14,674 nt of DNA from Limisphaerales bacterium (GCA_003140275.1 PLJQ01000491.1:697-15370); one strand, 5' to 3'; numbered from the stretch's first letter, positions 1-7,184 are shown. Notes: generated from the letters alone by a model not told the origin. Program-made: numbers and translations.

Positions 1-303
1 GCCGCGACAAAAGACCCGATCGAAAAACTTGACGTGACGTTGTTGCAAAAACACGTGCTCGCGCCAATCTTCGGCATCGACGACCCGCGCACGAGCAAGC
101 GCATCAACTTCGTCGGCGGCATTCGCGGCACGGCGGAACTGGAGAAACTGGTGGATAGCGGCGAATACGCCTGCGCCTTCTCCATGTTCCCCACGAGCAT
201 TGAAGATTTGATGGCCATTGCCGACGCGAGCGGCATCATGCCGCCCAAAAGCACCTGGTTCGAGCCAAAGCTCCGCGATGCAATGTTTTGCCACATGATT
301 TGA
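1..303 (+). CDS. DUF1015 family protein, C-terminal part (5' end outside window)
   Basis: The reading frame is open from base 1 and ends at TGA 301-303, so about 100 C-terminal residues are visible. The ending, with MPPKSTWFEPKL followed by a short hydrophobic tail, matches what I know of DUF1015 proteins, whose C-termini end in an (L/M)PPKST(Y/F)F-PKL motif after a segment like the FSMFPTSIEDLMAIADASG seen here. DUF1015 proteins are conserved, poorly characterised bacterial proteins often found near serine or phosphoglycerate metabolism genes; no specific reaction can be assigned from this fragment. An internal ATG at base 34 is not the start, because sequence continuous with the family extends upstream of it. 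The last 13 codons recur, diverged, at 2779-2817, beyond the sigma-factor gene. Family assignment is fairly sure; function is unknown. Confidence 0.8.
   Translation, partial: AATKDPIEKLDVTLLQKHVLAPIFGIDDPRTSKRINFVGGIRGTAELEKLVDSGEYACAFSMFPTSIEDLMAIADASGIMPPKSTWFEPKLRDAMFCHMI
263..301 (+). repeat. Direct repeat, native copy (3' end of DUF1015 gene)
   Basis: Bases 263-301 align without gaps to 2779-2817, with 33 of 39 positions identical by hand count, including ATGTTTTG and CACATGATTT. Translated, the two copies read PKLRDAMFCHMI and PKLHEAMFCHMI, so the differences are silent or conservative. The two copies bracket the sigma-factor gene. Confidence 0.75.
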
Positions 304-390
304 CTTCGTAGTGGCGGCTCGTAGGAACGCCGAAACACCACAAGCTTACGAGCAGATACGCAAACCAGCCCGCTTCGTGCCCGTTTACCT

Positions 391-416
391 TGTAACAATT
401 TCATTCTACTGTTGTC
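391..416 (+). promoter_or_regulatory. Possible ECF-type promoter of the sigma-factor gene
   Basis: TGTAAC at 391-396 and TTGTC at 412-416 are 15 bases apart, just upstream of the start of the ECF sigma gene. Many ECF promoters have an AAC-containing -35 element and a GTC-containing -10 element, so this could be an autoregulated promoter. The -10-like element ends 6 bases before GTG 423 and 12 before ATG 429, so the transcript would be leaderless or nearly so. No recognisable Shine-Dalgarno sequence is present. This is a weak call made by eye. Confidence 0.3.
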
Positions 417-428
417 TTCCCGGTGAAG

Positions 429-2681
429 ATGCAATTCGAAGCCAGCCTCCTCACACAGCAAGACGAACAGGCGGTCGCAGCCGTGCGGCGCGGCGATGCG
501 GAACGCTACCGCGAACTCGTCGAACGCCACGAGCGCCGTGTTTATGCCGTCGCGTGGAGTCGGTTGGGCGACGCCGCGCTCGCGGAGGAAGTCACGCAGG
601 AGGCGTTTATCCGCGCCTATCGGCGGCTGTGGCTGCTCGGTGATGGCGCGAAGTTTTCCGGCTGGGTCAACACCATCGCTCGCCGTGTAGCCATTAACTT
701 CGGCCTGCGCCACCGCCGCGAACTCAACAAGCGCGAACGCTGGGCGCTGGAAAATTCTGACAACTCCGCCGAAGAAAATTCCGCGAACGAAAGCGATCCA
801 CTGCACACGCCCGAAGCCTTGCGGAAAACGCTCGCCGAATTGCCTGCCGCGCACCGCGAATGTCTGGTGCTGTTTTATCTCGAAGGCAAGAGCGGTGCGG
901 AAGCGGCGGCGGCGCTGGGGATTTCCGAGGCCGCGTTGCGCGTGCGTCTGCACCGCGCCCGCGCCGCGATGCGCGAACGGCTGGAGGAAAAACTCGAAGA
1001 TTCGCTCGCCAAATTGCGTCCGGCCAAATCGCTCGTTCCCGCCGTCATGGCCGGCGTGTTGGCATCTTCCTCCGCGAAAGCAGCGACGGCGGGCGGCGTG
1101 GGCGCAGCCGTCGCGAGCGTGGTCGCAAAGATTGGATTCACGAAATGGTTGCTACCGTTCGCCTCGTTTTTCTCGTTCATTATTTTTCTGCCGATGCTGG
1201 CGATCAGTTGGCTGCTTGTCCGGATGGAATTGAAAAATTTTCGCGACCAGAAAGGTTTTCGCGCCCGATTATTTCGCGAAAGGTCACGGTGGGGGATTCT
1301 GTGGTTTGCATTGATGATGGTGGGAATCTGGATTCTGATGCCACGGCTTAATTTAGGTAACTGGAAAACATTTTATCTCATCATTGCAGGTATTGGCCTG
1401 GTCATACTGCCTTTCCAAATTAGACGGGTATCAATCAATCGAAGCCATTATTCCATTGCCACTATAGTGTGCAGCAGCATTTCATTTTTGTCACTTCTGT
1501 TGGCTGGATTGGGTTGGATGCCGTTGGGATGGTGTATGCTGCTGATCATACTTCAGTCATTTGTAATAGTGCGGTATCAGACCCAACAGCCCATGCGGAT
1601 GGATTACAATTTGTTTTTGCGCGGAGCCGAAGGTTTGTTGAAAGCCGATGACGTAGACATTCAAGAGAAGAATAACCGCACCGAAAAAGAGCTGCTCGCT
1701 TTTGCCCGCTTTCTTGGCACACGCTGGCTGGCCAGCAATCATCGGTGGACGGAAGATGGCCTCGAATTGAGGGTGACGCCGGCAAATGCGTCGGTTTGGG
1801 GGATGCTGCGAAATCTTCCAAGCTGGTCGCAGGATTCACGCCTGTTATTGCAACCGGATGGCAAAGTGACGGCCCAGTTGGGTCAGAGAGACCGGAAAAT
1901 TCTCCGGCGGTTGCAGGGTGAAAAACTTCCGTCCGACATCGAATTGGAAAATGTGGTTTCGCGGGCGATTGAGTCTGCCTGGGGCAGATTTCGCACCGGA
2001 AATTTGGCGGCGGCGGAACGCGCGATTGGCCAGGTGCCTGAAGCGGATGTCTTCATCAAGCCGCGGGTGCGGACGGTTTCTACACGTGTGCAACGAGGAA
2101 TCATGATTGGGTGTCTATTGTTCGTCCCTATATCGTTTGTTCTGCTAAAACTTTACACGGGTTCTTTTCCGTCACTTTCACTTCAAGGCATATCCCAGCA
2201 ACACTACAAGCGGGCGATGAACGATTTGAAAACAGCTAAAACGGAAGAGAATCGGTTTTATGCGCTTGACGCTGCCGCCAAGGAGAGTTTTGTCACCGGA
2301 AAAATTGAGGAAGCTCGGAACTATGCCCAAGAATTGATGACGCTGCTGCCAAAATACAAAGGTGATTGGAACTACGGCAACGCCATTCAGGATGCCAATC
2401 TGGTTCTTGGTCGGATTGCCATGCGCGAAGTGAACGCCGAGGCGGCAAAAAAGTATCTAATTGCGGCCGGCAAAAGTCCCGGCTCGCCCCAGATGGACAG
2501 CTTTGGCCCCAACATGACTCTGGCCAAGGACCTTCTGGAAAAAGGCGAGCGTGATACGGTGCTGGAGTATTTCATGCTCTGCCGCAAGTTTTGGAAAATG
2601 GACTACGGCAAATTGGATAAGTGGATGCACGAAGTCATGGATGGGAAGACTCCAGATTTCGGAGCAAATTTATTATACTGA
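429..2681 (+). CDS. ECF-type RNA polymerase sigma factor fused to a polytopic membrane / helical-repeat C-terminal module
   Basis: Numbered from GTG 423, residues about 25-99 form sigma region 2 (core-binding EEVTQEAFIRAYRRL, then the -10-binding FSGWVNTIARRVAINF helix). Residues about 137-188 form region 4, ending in the helix-turn-helix AAALGISEAALRVRLHRAR. A usual ECF factor is about 170-200 aa and stops here. This protein continues for about 560 residues: an Ala-rich linker; hydrophobic segments near 243-266, 290-306, 317-331 and 345-386 (probably two); a soluble stretch; another membrane segment near 560-578; and a helical, TPR-like tail (residues about 600-750). This suggests a membrane-tethered sigma factor whose extension senses or restrains it, since no separate anti-sigma gene is adjacent. 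The start is GTG 423 or ATG 429; neither has a good ribosome site, and ATG is preferred here. The 3' two thirds is visibly lower in GC than the sigma domain. The gene lies between two copies of the DUF1015 3' end. Confidence 0.85.
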   Translation: MQFEASLLTQQDEQAVAAVRRGDAERYRELVERHERRVYAVAWSRLGDAALAEEVTQEAFIRAYRRLWLLGDGAKFSGWVNTIARRVAINFGLRHRRELNKRERWALENSDNSAEENSANESDPLHTPEALRKTLAELPAAHRECLVLFYLEGKSGAEAAAALGISEAALRVRLHRARAAMRERLEEKLEDSLAKLRPAKSLVPAVMAGVLASSSAKAATAGGVGAAVASVVAKIGFTKWLLPFASFFSFIIFLPMLAISWLLVRMELKNFRDQKGFRARLFRERSRWGILWFALMMVGIWILMPRLNLGNWKTFYLIIAGIGLVILPFQIRRVSINRSHYSIATIVCSSISFLSLLLAGLGWMPLGWCMLLIILQSFVIVRYQTQQPMRMDYNLFLRGAEGLLKADDVDIQEKNNRTEKELLAFARFLGTRWLASNHRWTEDGLELRVTPANASVWGMLRNLPSWSQDSRLLLQPDGKVTAQLGQRDRKILRRLQGEKLPSDIELENVVSRAIESAWGRFRTGNLAAAERAIGQVPEADVFIKPRVRTVSTRVQRGIMIGCLLFVPISFVLLKLYTGSFPSLSLQGISQQHYKRAMNDLKTAKTEENRFYALDAAAKESFVTGKIEEARNYAQELMTLLPKYKGDWNYGNAIQDANLVLGRIAMREVNAEAAKKYLIAAGKSPGSPQMDSFGPNMTLAKDLLEKGERDTVLEYFMLCRKFWKMDYGKLDKWMHEVMDGKTPDFGANLLY

Positions 2682-2778
2682 ATCAAAGCTTGGGTCTTCC
2701 AGCAGCGGCTGGGAAAAATTCTCCGTGAGCGGAAGAAAAATCCGCAAGCCCCCCCGTTCGTTCATTGCGTGCGCCATA

Positions 2779-2817
2779 AGCCGAAGCTCCATGAAGCGAT
2801 GTTTTGTCACATGATTT
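2779..2817 (+). pseudogene. Diverged second copy of the DUF1015 gene 3' end
   Basis: This is the partner of 263-301 (33 of 39 identical). Read in frame from 2781 it gives PKLHEAMFCHMIS followed by TGA at 2820-2822, against PKLRDAMFCHMI and TGA in the intact gene. No convincing homology continues upstream of 2779, so only the extreme 3' end is recognisable. Because the changes are mostly silent or conservative, the copy probably diverged as a coding sequence before becoming a remnant. It is too short to be functional. Confidence 0.65.
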
Positions 2818-2860
2818 CGTGATGCGTGGTGTTTACTCTTCACATCGGCAACGCAACCAT

Positions 2861-2874
2861 CGTCAGTACTGACG
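2861..2874. promoter_or_regulatory. Perfect 14-bp palindrome, candidate operator
   Basis: CGTCAGTACTGACG is its own reverse complement with no spacer, which suits binding by a symmetric dimeric regulator better than an RNA hairpin. It lies about 110 bp upstream of the CDF exporter gene. I do not recognise the regulator. Confidence 0.35.
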
Positions 2875-2981
2875 CCGGAAACAAATCAGAGCCTCGTTAT
2901 CTCGACTGCTGCGTCATGCATCACGCCTTACGTTTGACTTTTGCATTCCATCGAGCTGGGCTATATGGTTAGAATCAATCC

Positions 2982-3875
2982 GTGCCCAAGAGCCGCCTCC
3001 AACGCAGTCTGCGCGTGACCTTCCTGGGAATGGTTGTCAACACAGTTTTGGCGGCGGGAAAATTGGCGGCGGGCATTTTCGGCCATTCGCACGCGCTCGT
3101 GGCCGACGCGGTCGAATCCCTCGCCGACATTTTCAGCTCCATCATTGTCTGGCGCGCGTTGGTGGTGGCCGCTGCGCCTGCCGATGAAGATCATCCCTAT
3201 GGCCACGGCAAGGCGGAACCGATTGCGGCGGCAATTGTTTCCACGATGCTGTTGCTCGCGGCGGTGGGCATTGCCTTGAAATCCGTTGAGGGAATTTTTG
3301 CCCCGACGCGTGGGCCGGAGCCGTTCACCCTGCTTGTTTTGGTTGCCGTCGTCATCATCAAGGAAGCTTTATATCGGTTCGTTTTGCGGGAGTCCCGCTC
3401 GGTGGAAAGCTCCGCCGTGCGCACCGATGCCTGGCATCATCGCAGCGACGCCATAACTTCGCTCGCGGCCGGCATCGGCATCACGGTGGCGCTGATCGGC
3501 GGCCAGGGTTACGAATCCGCCGACAACGTGGCGGCCATCGTGGCGGCGGGCATCATCGCGTGGAACGGCTGGCGGCTGTTGCGACCCTCGCTGGATGAAC
3601 TGATGGATGCCTCGCCCCAAACGGAGGTCATCGAACAAGTCCGCCAGATCGCGGCCACCATTCCGGGCGTGGAGCGGGTGGAGAAGTGCATCGTGCGCAA
3701 GATGGGCTACCACTATTTCGTCGATATGCATGTGGAGGTGAATCCGCAGATGACCGTCATGCGTTCGCACGAAATCGCCCATCAAGTGAAGGACAATATC
3801 CGCCAGCGGATTCCCACCGTGTTCGATGTATTGGTGCATATCGAGCCAACAGGACAGACCGCAGCCACTAGATGA
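2982..3875 (+). CDS. Cation diffusion facilitator (CDF) family divalent-metal exporter
   Basis: This 297-aa protein has the normal CDF length and order. About six membrane helices occupy residues 10-200, followed by a cytoplasmic metal-binding C-terminal domain (residues about 210-290, with VERVEKCIVRKMGYHYFVDMHVEV). Aligned to FieF by motif, the transport site would be E45 and D49 in TM2 (ADAVESLAD) and H152 and D156 in TM5 (WHHRSD). The HPYGHGKAEP loop after TM2 is a family hallmark. CDF proteins exchange cytoplasmic Zn2+, Fe2+ or similar ions for protons; E45 replaces the Asp of FieF, so the metal cannot be stated. The start is GTG at 2982, the only one that gives full-length TM1; no Shine-Dalgarno is visible. 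The stop overlaps the next gene's ATG (ATGA, 3872-3875), suggesting translational coupling. Confidence 0.9.
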   Translation: MPKSRLQRSLRVTFLGMVVNTVLAAGKLAAGIFGHSHALVADAVESLADIFSSIIVWRALVVAAAPADEDHPYGHGKAEPIAAAIVSTMLLLAAVGIALKSVEGIFAPTRGPEPFTLLVLVAVVIIKEALYRFVLRESRSVESSAVRTDAWHHRSDAITSLAAGIGITVALIGGQGYESADNVAAIVAAGIIAWNGWRLLRPSLDELMDASPQTEVIEQVRQIAATIPGVERVEKCIVRKMGYHYFVDMHVEVNPQMTVMRSHEIAHQVKDNIRQRIPTVFDVLVHIEPTGQTAATR

Positions 3876-4798
3876 CTGCCTTCATGCGCACTGGTGAATT
3901 GCATTTCAAAGGCTGGGCCAAGCCTGGCCCGATTCCGCCGGGACTCGCAGCGGGCGTCAGGGTCGAACCGCAGGAAACGCTCGATGCCATCAGCGGACAC
4001 TTCCGATTGTTTCAATTACGCGATGGCCACCGCTTTTCCACCGACGACATCCTCACCGCGTGGTATGGCACGAGTTGGTGTCCCACCGCGCGCACGGCGC
4101 TCGACTTGGGCAGCGGCATCGGCTCGGTGGGAATGATCTGCGCGTGGCGTTTACCGGGCGCGCGGTTCGTCACGGTCGAAGCGCAAAGCGAAAGCGTCGC
4201 ACTCGCGCGAAAGTCAGCCCGCTACAACGGACTCACCGACCGCTACGAAATCCGCGAGGGCGATTTCCGCGAGGGCGTCGAAACCGCTTCCGTGCATGGT
4301 AGGGCTGACCTGCCGGTCCGCCCGGACGCGCAGCAGCACGTCCCTACCGTGCTGCGCGACGACGAGCGATTCGATCTTCTTACCGGCAGCCCGCCGTATT
4401 TTCCGCCCGATGCCGGCGTAAAAAGTGAGCATCCGCAAAAACTCGCCTGCCGTTTCGAGTTGCGCGGCACGGTGGCGGATTACTGCACGACAGCGGCCAG
4501 TCACCTCGCACCCGCCGGTTTCTTCGCATGCGTATTTCCGAACGAGCCAGCGCAACTGGAACGAATTGAAGCCGGCGCGAAAGCGGCAGGCCTGGTCGTC
4601 GTTCGCAAACGCCCGGTCGTGTTCAGCGAAGGCGAGCCCCCGCTGGTTGCGTTGTTCGGCATGATGCGCGCGGACGATTTGCCGGAATGGTTTCGCGGAC
4701 ACACTTGGAAAGAACCGCCGCTCGTTATCCGCACGCGAACCGGCGAAGTTCACCCGGAGTATTCGGCGGTGAAACTCGCCATCGGCTTTCCACCTTGA
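3872..4798 (+). CDS. TrmN6-like class I SAM-dependent methyltransferase with an in-frame palindromic insertion
   Basis: This 308-aa protein has a Rossmann methyltransferase core. Motif I is LDLGSGIGSVG (residues 77-87), followed by VEAQSESVALARKSARYNGL (motif II region). The motif IV position is FDLLTGSPPYFPP, with S173-P174-P175-Y176. Overall arrangement resembles tRNA1(Val) adenine-N6 methyltransferase (TrmN6/YfiC) and related small methyltransferases acting on RNA or protein. In N6-adenine methyltransferases motif IV is usually NPPY; here Asn is Ser, so the substrate is uncertain. Residues 141-159 come from a palindromic insertion (see 4292-4348) and lie between the motif II/III region and motif IV. 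Without them the protein would be about 289 aa. The ATG overlaps the CDF stop codon; a second ATG at 3884 is a possible alternative start. Confidence 0.8.
   Translation: MTAFMRTGELHFKGWAKPGPIPPGLAAGVRVEPQETLDAISGHFRLFQLRDGHRFSTDDILTAWYGTSWCPTARTALDLGSGIGSVGMICAWRLPGARFVTVEAQSESVALARKSARYNGLTDRYEIREGDFREGVETASVHGRADLPVRPDAQQHVPTVLRDDERFDLLTGSPPYFPPDAGVKSEHPQKLACRFELRGTVADYCTTAASHLAPAGFFACVFPNEPAQLERIEAGAKAAGLVVVRKRPVVFSEGEPPLVALFGMMRADDLPEWFRGHTWKEPPLVIRTRTGEVHPEYSAVKLAIGFPP
4292..4348 (+). repeat. REP-like palindromic element (GGTAGGG...CCCTACC) inserted in frame in the methyltransferase gene
   Basis: The termini are GGTAGGG at 4298-4304 and CCCTACC at 4342-4348, perfect inverted repeats. 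Inside are small stems GACC/GGTC and GTCCG/CGGAC. The element is flanked by GTGC at 4292-4295 and again at 4349-4352, looking like a 4-bp target duplication. The distance between the two GTGC copies is 57 bp, exactly 19 codons. Deleting one copy plus the element joins TCC to GTGCTGCGC and restores the protein order ETAS-VLRDDERFD. A second element with the same termini lies at 11898-11972. No transposase for it is in the window. Confidence 0.8.
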
Positions 4799-4800
4799 TG

Positions 4801-4920
4801 TGGAGTGCGGTGGCAGAGCGCAGCGGCGACACCGCTTTCGCACTCGGAGTCACGGACATATTCGCGGAAAACTTCCGCCATGTAAAAGCGGCGTGGCGCT
4901 TCGCTTCCCGCCGCACTCCA
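4801..4920. repeat. 120-bp inverted-repeat element (TGGAGTGCGG...CCGCACTCCA)
   Basis: The ends TGGAGTGCGG (4801-4810) and CCGCACTCCA (4911-4920) are perfect inverted repeats. The complementarity continues imperfectly inward over about 37 bases per arm, with ACACCGCTTT on the left against AAAAGCGGCGT on the right. The centre carries its own hairpin, GCGGAA-AAC-TTCCGC (4864-4878). It begins 2 bases after the methyltransferase stop and ends 69 bases before argG. It resembles a MITE-like or dispersed palindromic repeat. It may fold in the transcript and separate the two genes, but it has no T-run. Confidence 0.7.
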
Positions 4921-4952
4921 AAATTTGCCGTTCGCTACGCTCCATTTCCGCT

Positions 4953-4981
4953 TTGCGCTCGCGCCGCGTTGGTTGTTTAAT
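4953..4981 (+). promoter_or_regulatory. Possible sigma-70-type promoter of argG
   Basis: TTGCGC (4953-4958) and TTTAAT (4976-4981) are separated by 17 bases. The -10-like box ends 8 bases before the argG ATG, so transcription would start at or next to the start codon. No Shine-Dalgarno sequence precedes the ATG, in keeping with a leaderless or very short-leader mRNA. The call was made by eye and the -35 match is weak. Confidence 0.35.
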
Positions 4982-4989
4982 CTGCCCGC

Positions 4990-6219
4990 ATGAAAATTGT
5001 TCTGGCATATTCGGGCGGGCTTGACACCTCGGTGCTGCTTTCGTGGATCAAGGAAACCTACGACGCGGAGATGATCGCCTTCTGCGCCGACATCGGGCAG
5101 GAGGAGGAACTCCACGGCCTCGAAAAAAAGGCCCGCAACACCGGCGCGTCGAAGATTTACATTGATGACCTTCAGGAGGAATTCGCCACCGACTTCATCT
5201 ATCCCATGATTCACGCGGGCGCGATTTACGAAGGCCAATACTTCCTCGGCACGAGCATCGCACGGCCGCTTATCGCCAGGCGCATGGTCGAGATCGCGAA
5301 GAAGGAAAAGGCCGACGCCATCGCCCATGGCGCGACGGGCAAGGGTAACGACCAGGTGCGATTTGAACTTACCGCCGCCGCGCTCGCGCCCGATTTGCAG
5401 GTCATCGCCCCATGGCGCGACGCGAGCTTCCGTGACGAGTTTCCCGGCCGCGCGGAAATGATCGCGTATTGCGAAAAGAAAAAAATTCCTGTGCAGGCCA
5501 GCGCGAAGAAACCCTTCTCTTCCGACCGCAATCTCCTGCACATCTCCTATGAGGCGGGCATTCTTGAAGACCCGTGGCTGGACGCCAGCGATAAAAAATA
5601 CCGTGGCTCGTTCACCACGCTTTCGGTGTTCCCAGAAGATGCGCCGGACAAACCGGAATTCGTGACGATTGACTTCAAGAAAGGCAACGCAGTTGCAGTG
5701 AATGGCAGGGCACTTTCTCCGCTCGGCGTGATGAAGGCGCTCAACAAACTCGGCGGCAAACACGGCGTCGGACGCGTGGATATGGTGGAGAACCGTTACG
5801 TGGGGATGAAATCGCGCGGCGTGTATGAGACGCCCGGCGGCGCGATCCTGCATTTCGCGCATCGGCAGATCGAGAGCCTCACGATGGATCGCGAGGTCAT
5901 GCATCTGCGCGACTCGCTCATCCCGCGCTACACGGAGCTGGTGTATTACGGCTACTGGTTTGCGCCGGAGCGGCTGGCGTTGCAGGCGCTCGTGACCGAG
6001 AGCCAGAAGAATGTGACCGGCACGGTGCGCGTGAAACTTTACAAGGGCAATCTCATGGTCGCGGGCCGCAAATCCCCGGTGAGCCTCTACAACCCCCACA
6101 TCGCCACGATGGAAGCCGACCCGACCAAAGCCTACAACCAGGACGACGCCACCGGCTTCATCCGGCTCAACGCGCTGCGCCTGAAAGTCGCGGCGAAGGT
6201 GCAACGGAAGAAGAAATGA
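4990..6219 (+). CDS. argG: Argininosuccinate synthase
   Basis: This is the ATP-dependent joining of citrulline and aspartate to argininosuccinate, the penultimate step of arginine synthesis, in the cytoplasm. The 409-aa length is normal for the family. The N-terminal P-loop of the N-type ATP pyrophosphatase fold is visible (AYSGGLDTS, residues 6-14), followed by YFLGTSIARPLIA, the GATGKGNDQVRFE motif, the RNLLHISYEAG segment and EDPW, with the conserved C-terminal YNQDDATGFIRL region. ATG 4990 places the P-loop at the expected distance from the N-terminus. No other arginine gene is adjacent. The following gene starts 16 bases later and may be co-transcribed. The last about 115 bases recur as a decayed copy at 7185-7299. 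Confidence 0.97.
   Translation: MKIVLAYSGGLDTSVLLSWIKETYDAEMIAFCADIGQEEELHGLEKKARNTGASKIYIDDLQEEFATDFIYPMIHAGAIYEGQYFLGTSIARPLIARRMVEIAKKEKADAIAHGATGKGNDQVRFELTAAALAPDLQVIAPWRDASFRDEFPGRAEMIAYCEKKKIPVQASAKKPFSSDRNLLHISYEAGILEDPWLDASDKKYRGSFTTLSVFPEDAPDKPEFVTIDFKKGNAVAVNGRALSPLGVMKALNKLGGKHGVGRVDMVENRYVGMKSRGVYETPGGAILHFAHRQIESLTMDREVMHLRDSLIPRYTELVYYGYWFAPERLALQALVTESQKNVTGTVRVKLYKGNLMVAGRKSPVSLYNPHIATMEADPTKAYNQDDATGFIRLNALRLKVAAKVQRKKK
6104..6219 (+). repeat. Direct repeat, intact copy (argG 3' end)
   Basis: Bases 6104-6200 align with 7186-7283 at 87 of 97 positions by hand count, with one extra base in the second copy. The similarity continues with a 3-base gap to the stop codon. The two copies flank the secreted-protein gene. 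Confidence 0.9.
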
Positions 6220-6235
6220 ACGCGACAGGATCTTT

Positions 6236-7120
6236 ATGAAACAAACCGAAACCCTCATTGGCGTCTGCGCTGTCGGTCTCTTGTTATTGCCGGCAATTAT
6301 TCAAGGCCAGGGCGCGGCCAAACAGCCCACACGCGTCCAAGCGAGCGTGGGCGATGTGACCGACAACCCGTCCAGCGGCTCTTTTTCCTCCGAATGCAAG
6401 GTGGAGGTGAAATTCACCGGGGACGCCGCCGCGGACGCGGCGACAGTACGGCGCGTTCGTGTGACAGAAGCCGTGGACGAAGTGGGCCGTGATTTGAAGT
6501 CGAAGGACGGCAGGGAGAATTCGTCCGGATTTTTTAGTTCCGGTCGCTCTTCCGGGGCACTCAAAACGGAGATAAAATTAAAAAACCCTTCCCGGAACGC
6601 CACCGTCATCAAGCTGCTGAAAGGCGAGGCGGAATTGTTCAATCCGACCGAGGCGAACGGCGGCATTCTCCGAATCAAGAACGTCCTAAGTCACCCGGCC
6701 GATCCGATCCGGAATCCGGCGCTCGCCAAATATGGAATTGAAATACTGTACCTGACCAAGGAGAGCTACGAAGCAAAGAAAAAAGAAATCGACGCGCAGC
6801 AAAAAGCAAATCCCGCCGGCAACCAGCTCGGTGCGGCGTTCGGAGAACTGTTTAAGGGTATGTTCAGTGGGATGATGTCCGACTCCAAGGATTCCATCCA
6901 GATGTACGTCAAGGATTCCGACAAACGGGTGATCGAACTGGAATTTCAGGATGCCCAGGGCCAGCCTCTCAAGACCGGTAGCCGGATGACGTCCGGTGAA
7001 TTTCATCGCACCGATTTGAAAGCGTCGCCGCCGGCCGACACGCAATTGGTCATCCAACTGGCCGTGCCCGAGGCCATCAAAACCTGCACCTTCGAGCTAC
7101 ACGACATCCCGCTGCCCTGA
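6236..7120 (+). CDS. Secreted protein of unknown function
   Basis: I do not recognise a named family. The 294-aa protein begins with a clear Sec signal peptide (positive start, hydrophobic core GVCAVGLLLLPAII, likely cleavage near QGQGAAK), so it should act in the periplasm or be anchored outside the cytoplasm. The mature part looks like beta-rich domains: one at about 40-165 with the NPSRNATVIKLLKGEAELFNP segment, and one at about 215-294 ending in TFELHDIPLP. A polar, Gly/Met-rich linker lies between them (about 175-215). AGGA at 6227-6230, 5 bases before ATG 6236, is one of the few plausible ribosome-binding sites in the window. It follows argG by 16 bases and is bracketed by two copies of the argG 3' end, suggesting it arrived by insertion rather than being an old argG partner. 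Confidence 0.8.
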   Translation: MKQTETLIGVCAVGLLLLPAIIQGQGAAKQPTRVQASVGDVTDNPSSGSFSSECKVEVKFTGDAAADAATVRRVRVTEAVDEVGRDLKSKDGRENSSGFFSSGRSSGALKTEIKLKNPSRNATVIKLLKGEAELFNPTEANGGILRIKNVLSHPADPIRNPALAKYGIEILYLTKESYEAKKKEIDAQQKANPAGNQLGAAFGELFKGMFSGMMSDSKDSIQMYVKDSDKRVIELEFQDAQGQPLKTGSRMTSGEFHRTDLKASPPADTQLVIQLAVPEAIKTCTFELHDIPLP

Positions 7121-7184
7121 GGTCGAAGACGGAGGTGTTCGCGATTGGCGTTGCCAAAGGTGGGTTAATGGAAGTTTCTTGATA

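Larger units (their letters stand above)
2682..2981. other. Intergenic region between sigma-factor gene and CDF gene
   Basis: This 300-bp stretch has no convincing gene; the short overlapping open frame at 2551-2814 is a shadow of the sigma gene and the gap. It holds the second copy of the DUF1015 3' end (2779-2817), a perfect 14-bp palindrome (2861-2874), and a probable promoter for the CDF gene close to its GTG start. No terminator with a T-run was seen. Confidence 0.6.

Noticed and set aside
318..352. CTCGTA/TACGAG inverted repeat between DUF1015 and the sigma gene
   Set aside because: Six-base arms with a 23-base loop and no T-run; too weak to call a terminator, though it may be part of another repeat.
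311..643. Open frame on the + strand over the start of the sigma-factor gene
   Set aside because: It overlaps sigma region 2 in another frame and its translation is Arg-rich low-complexity sequence.
4750..6258. 502-codon open frame on the minus strand opposite argG
   Set aside because: It is the antisense shadow of a high-GC gene; the + strand encodes an unmistakable full-length argininosuccinate synthase and the minus translation is His/Arg-rich with no domain.
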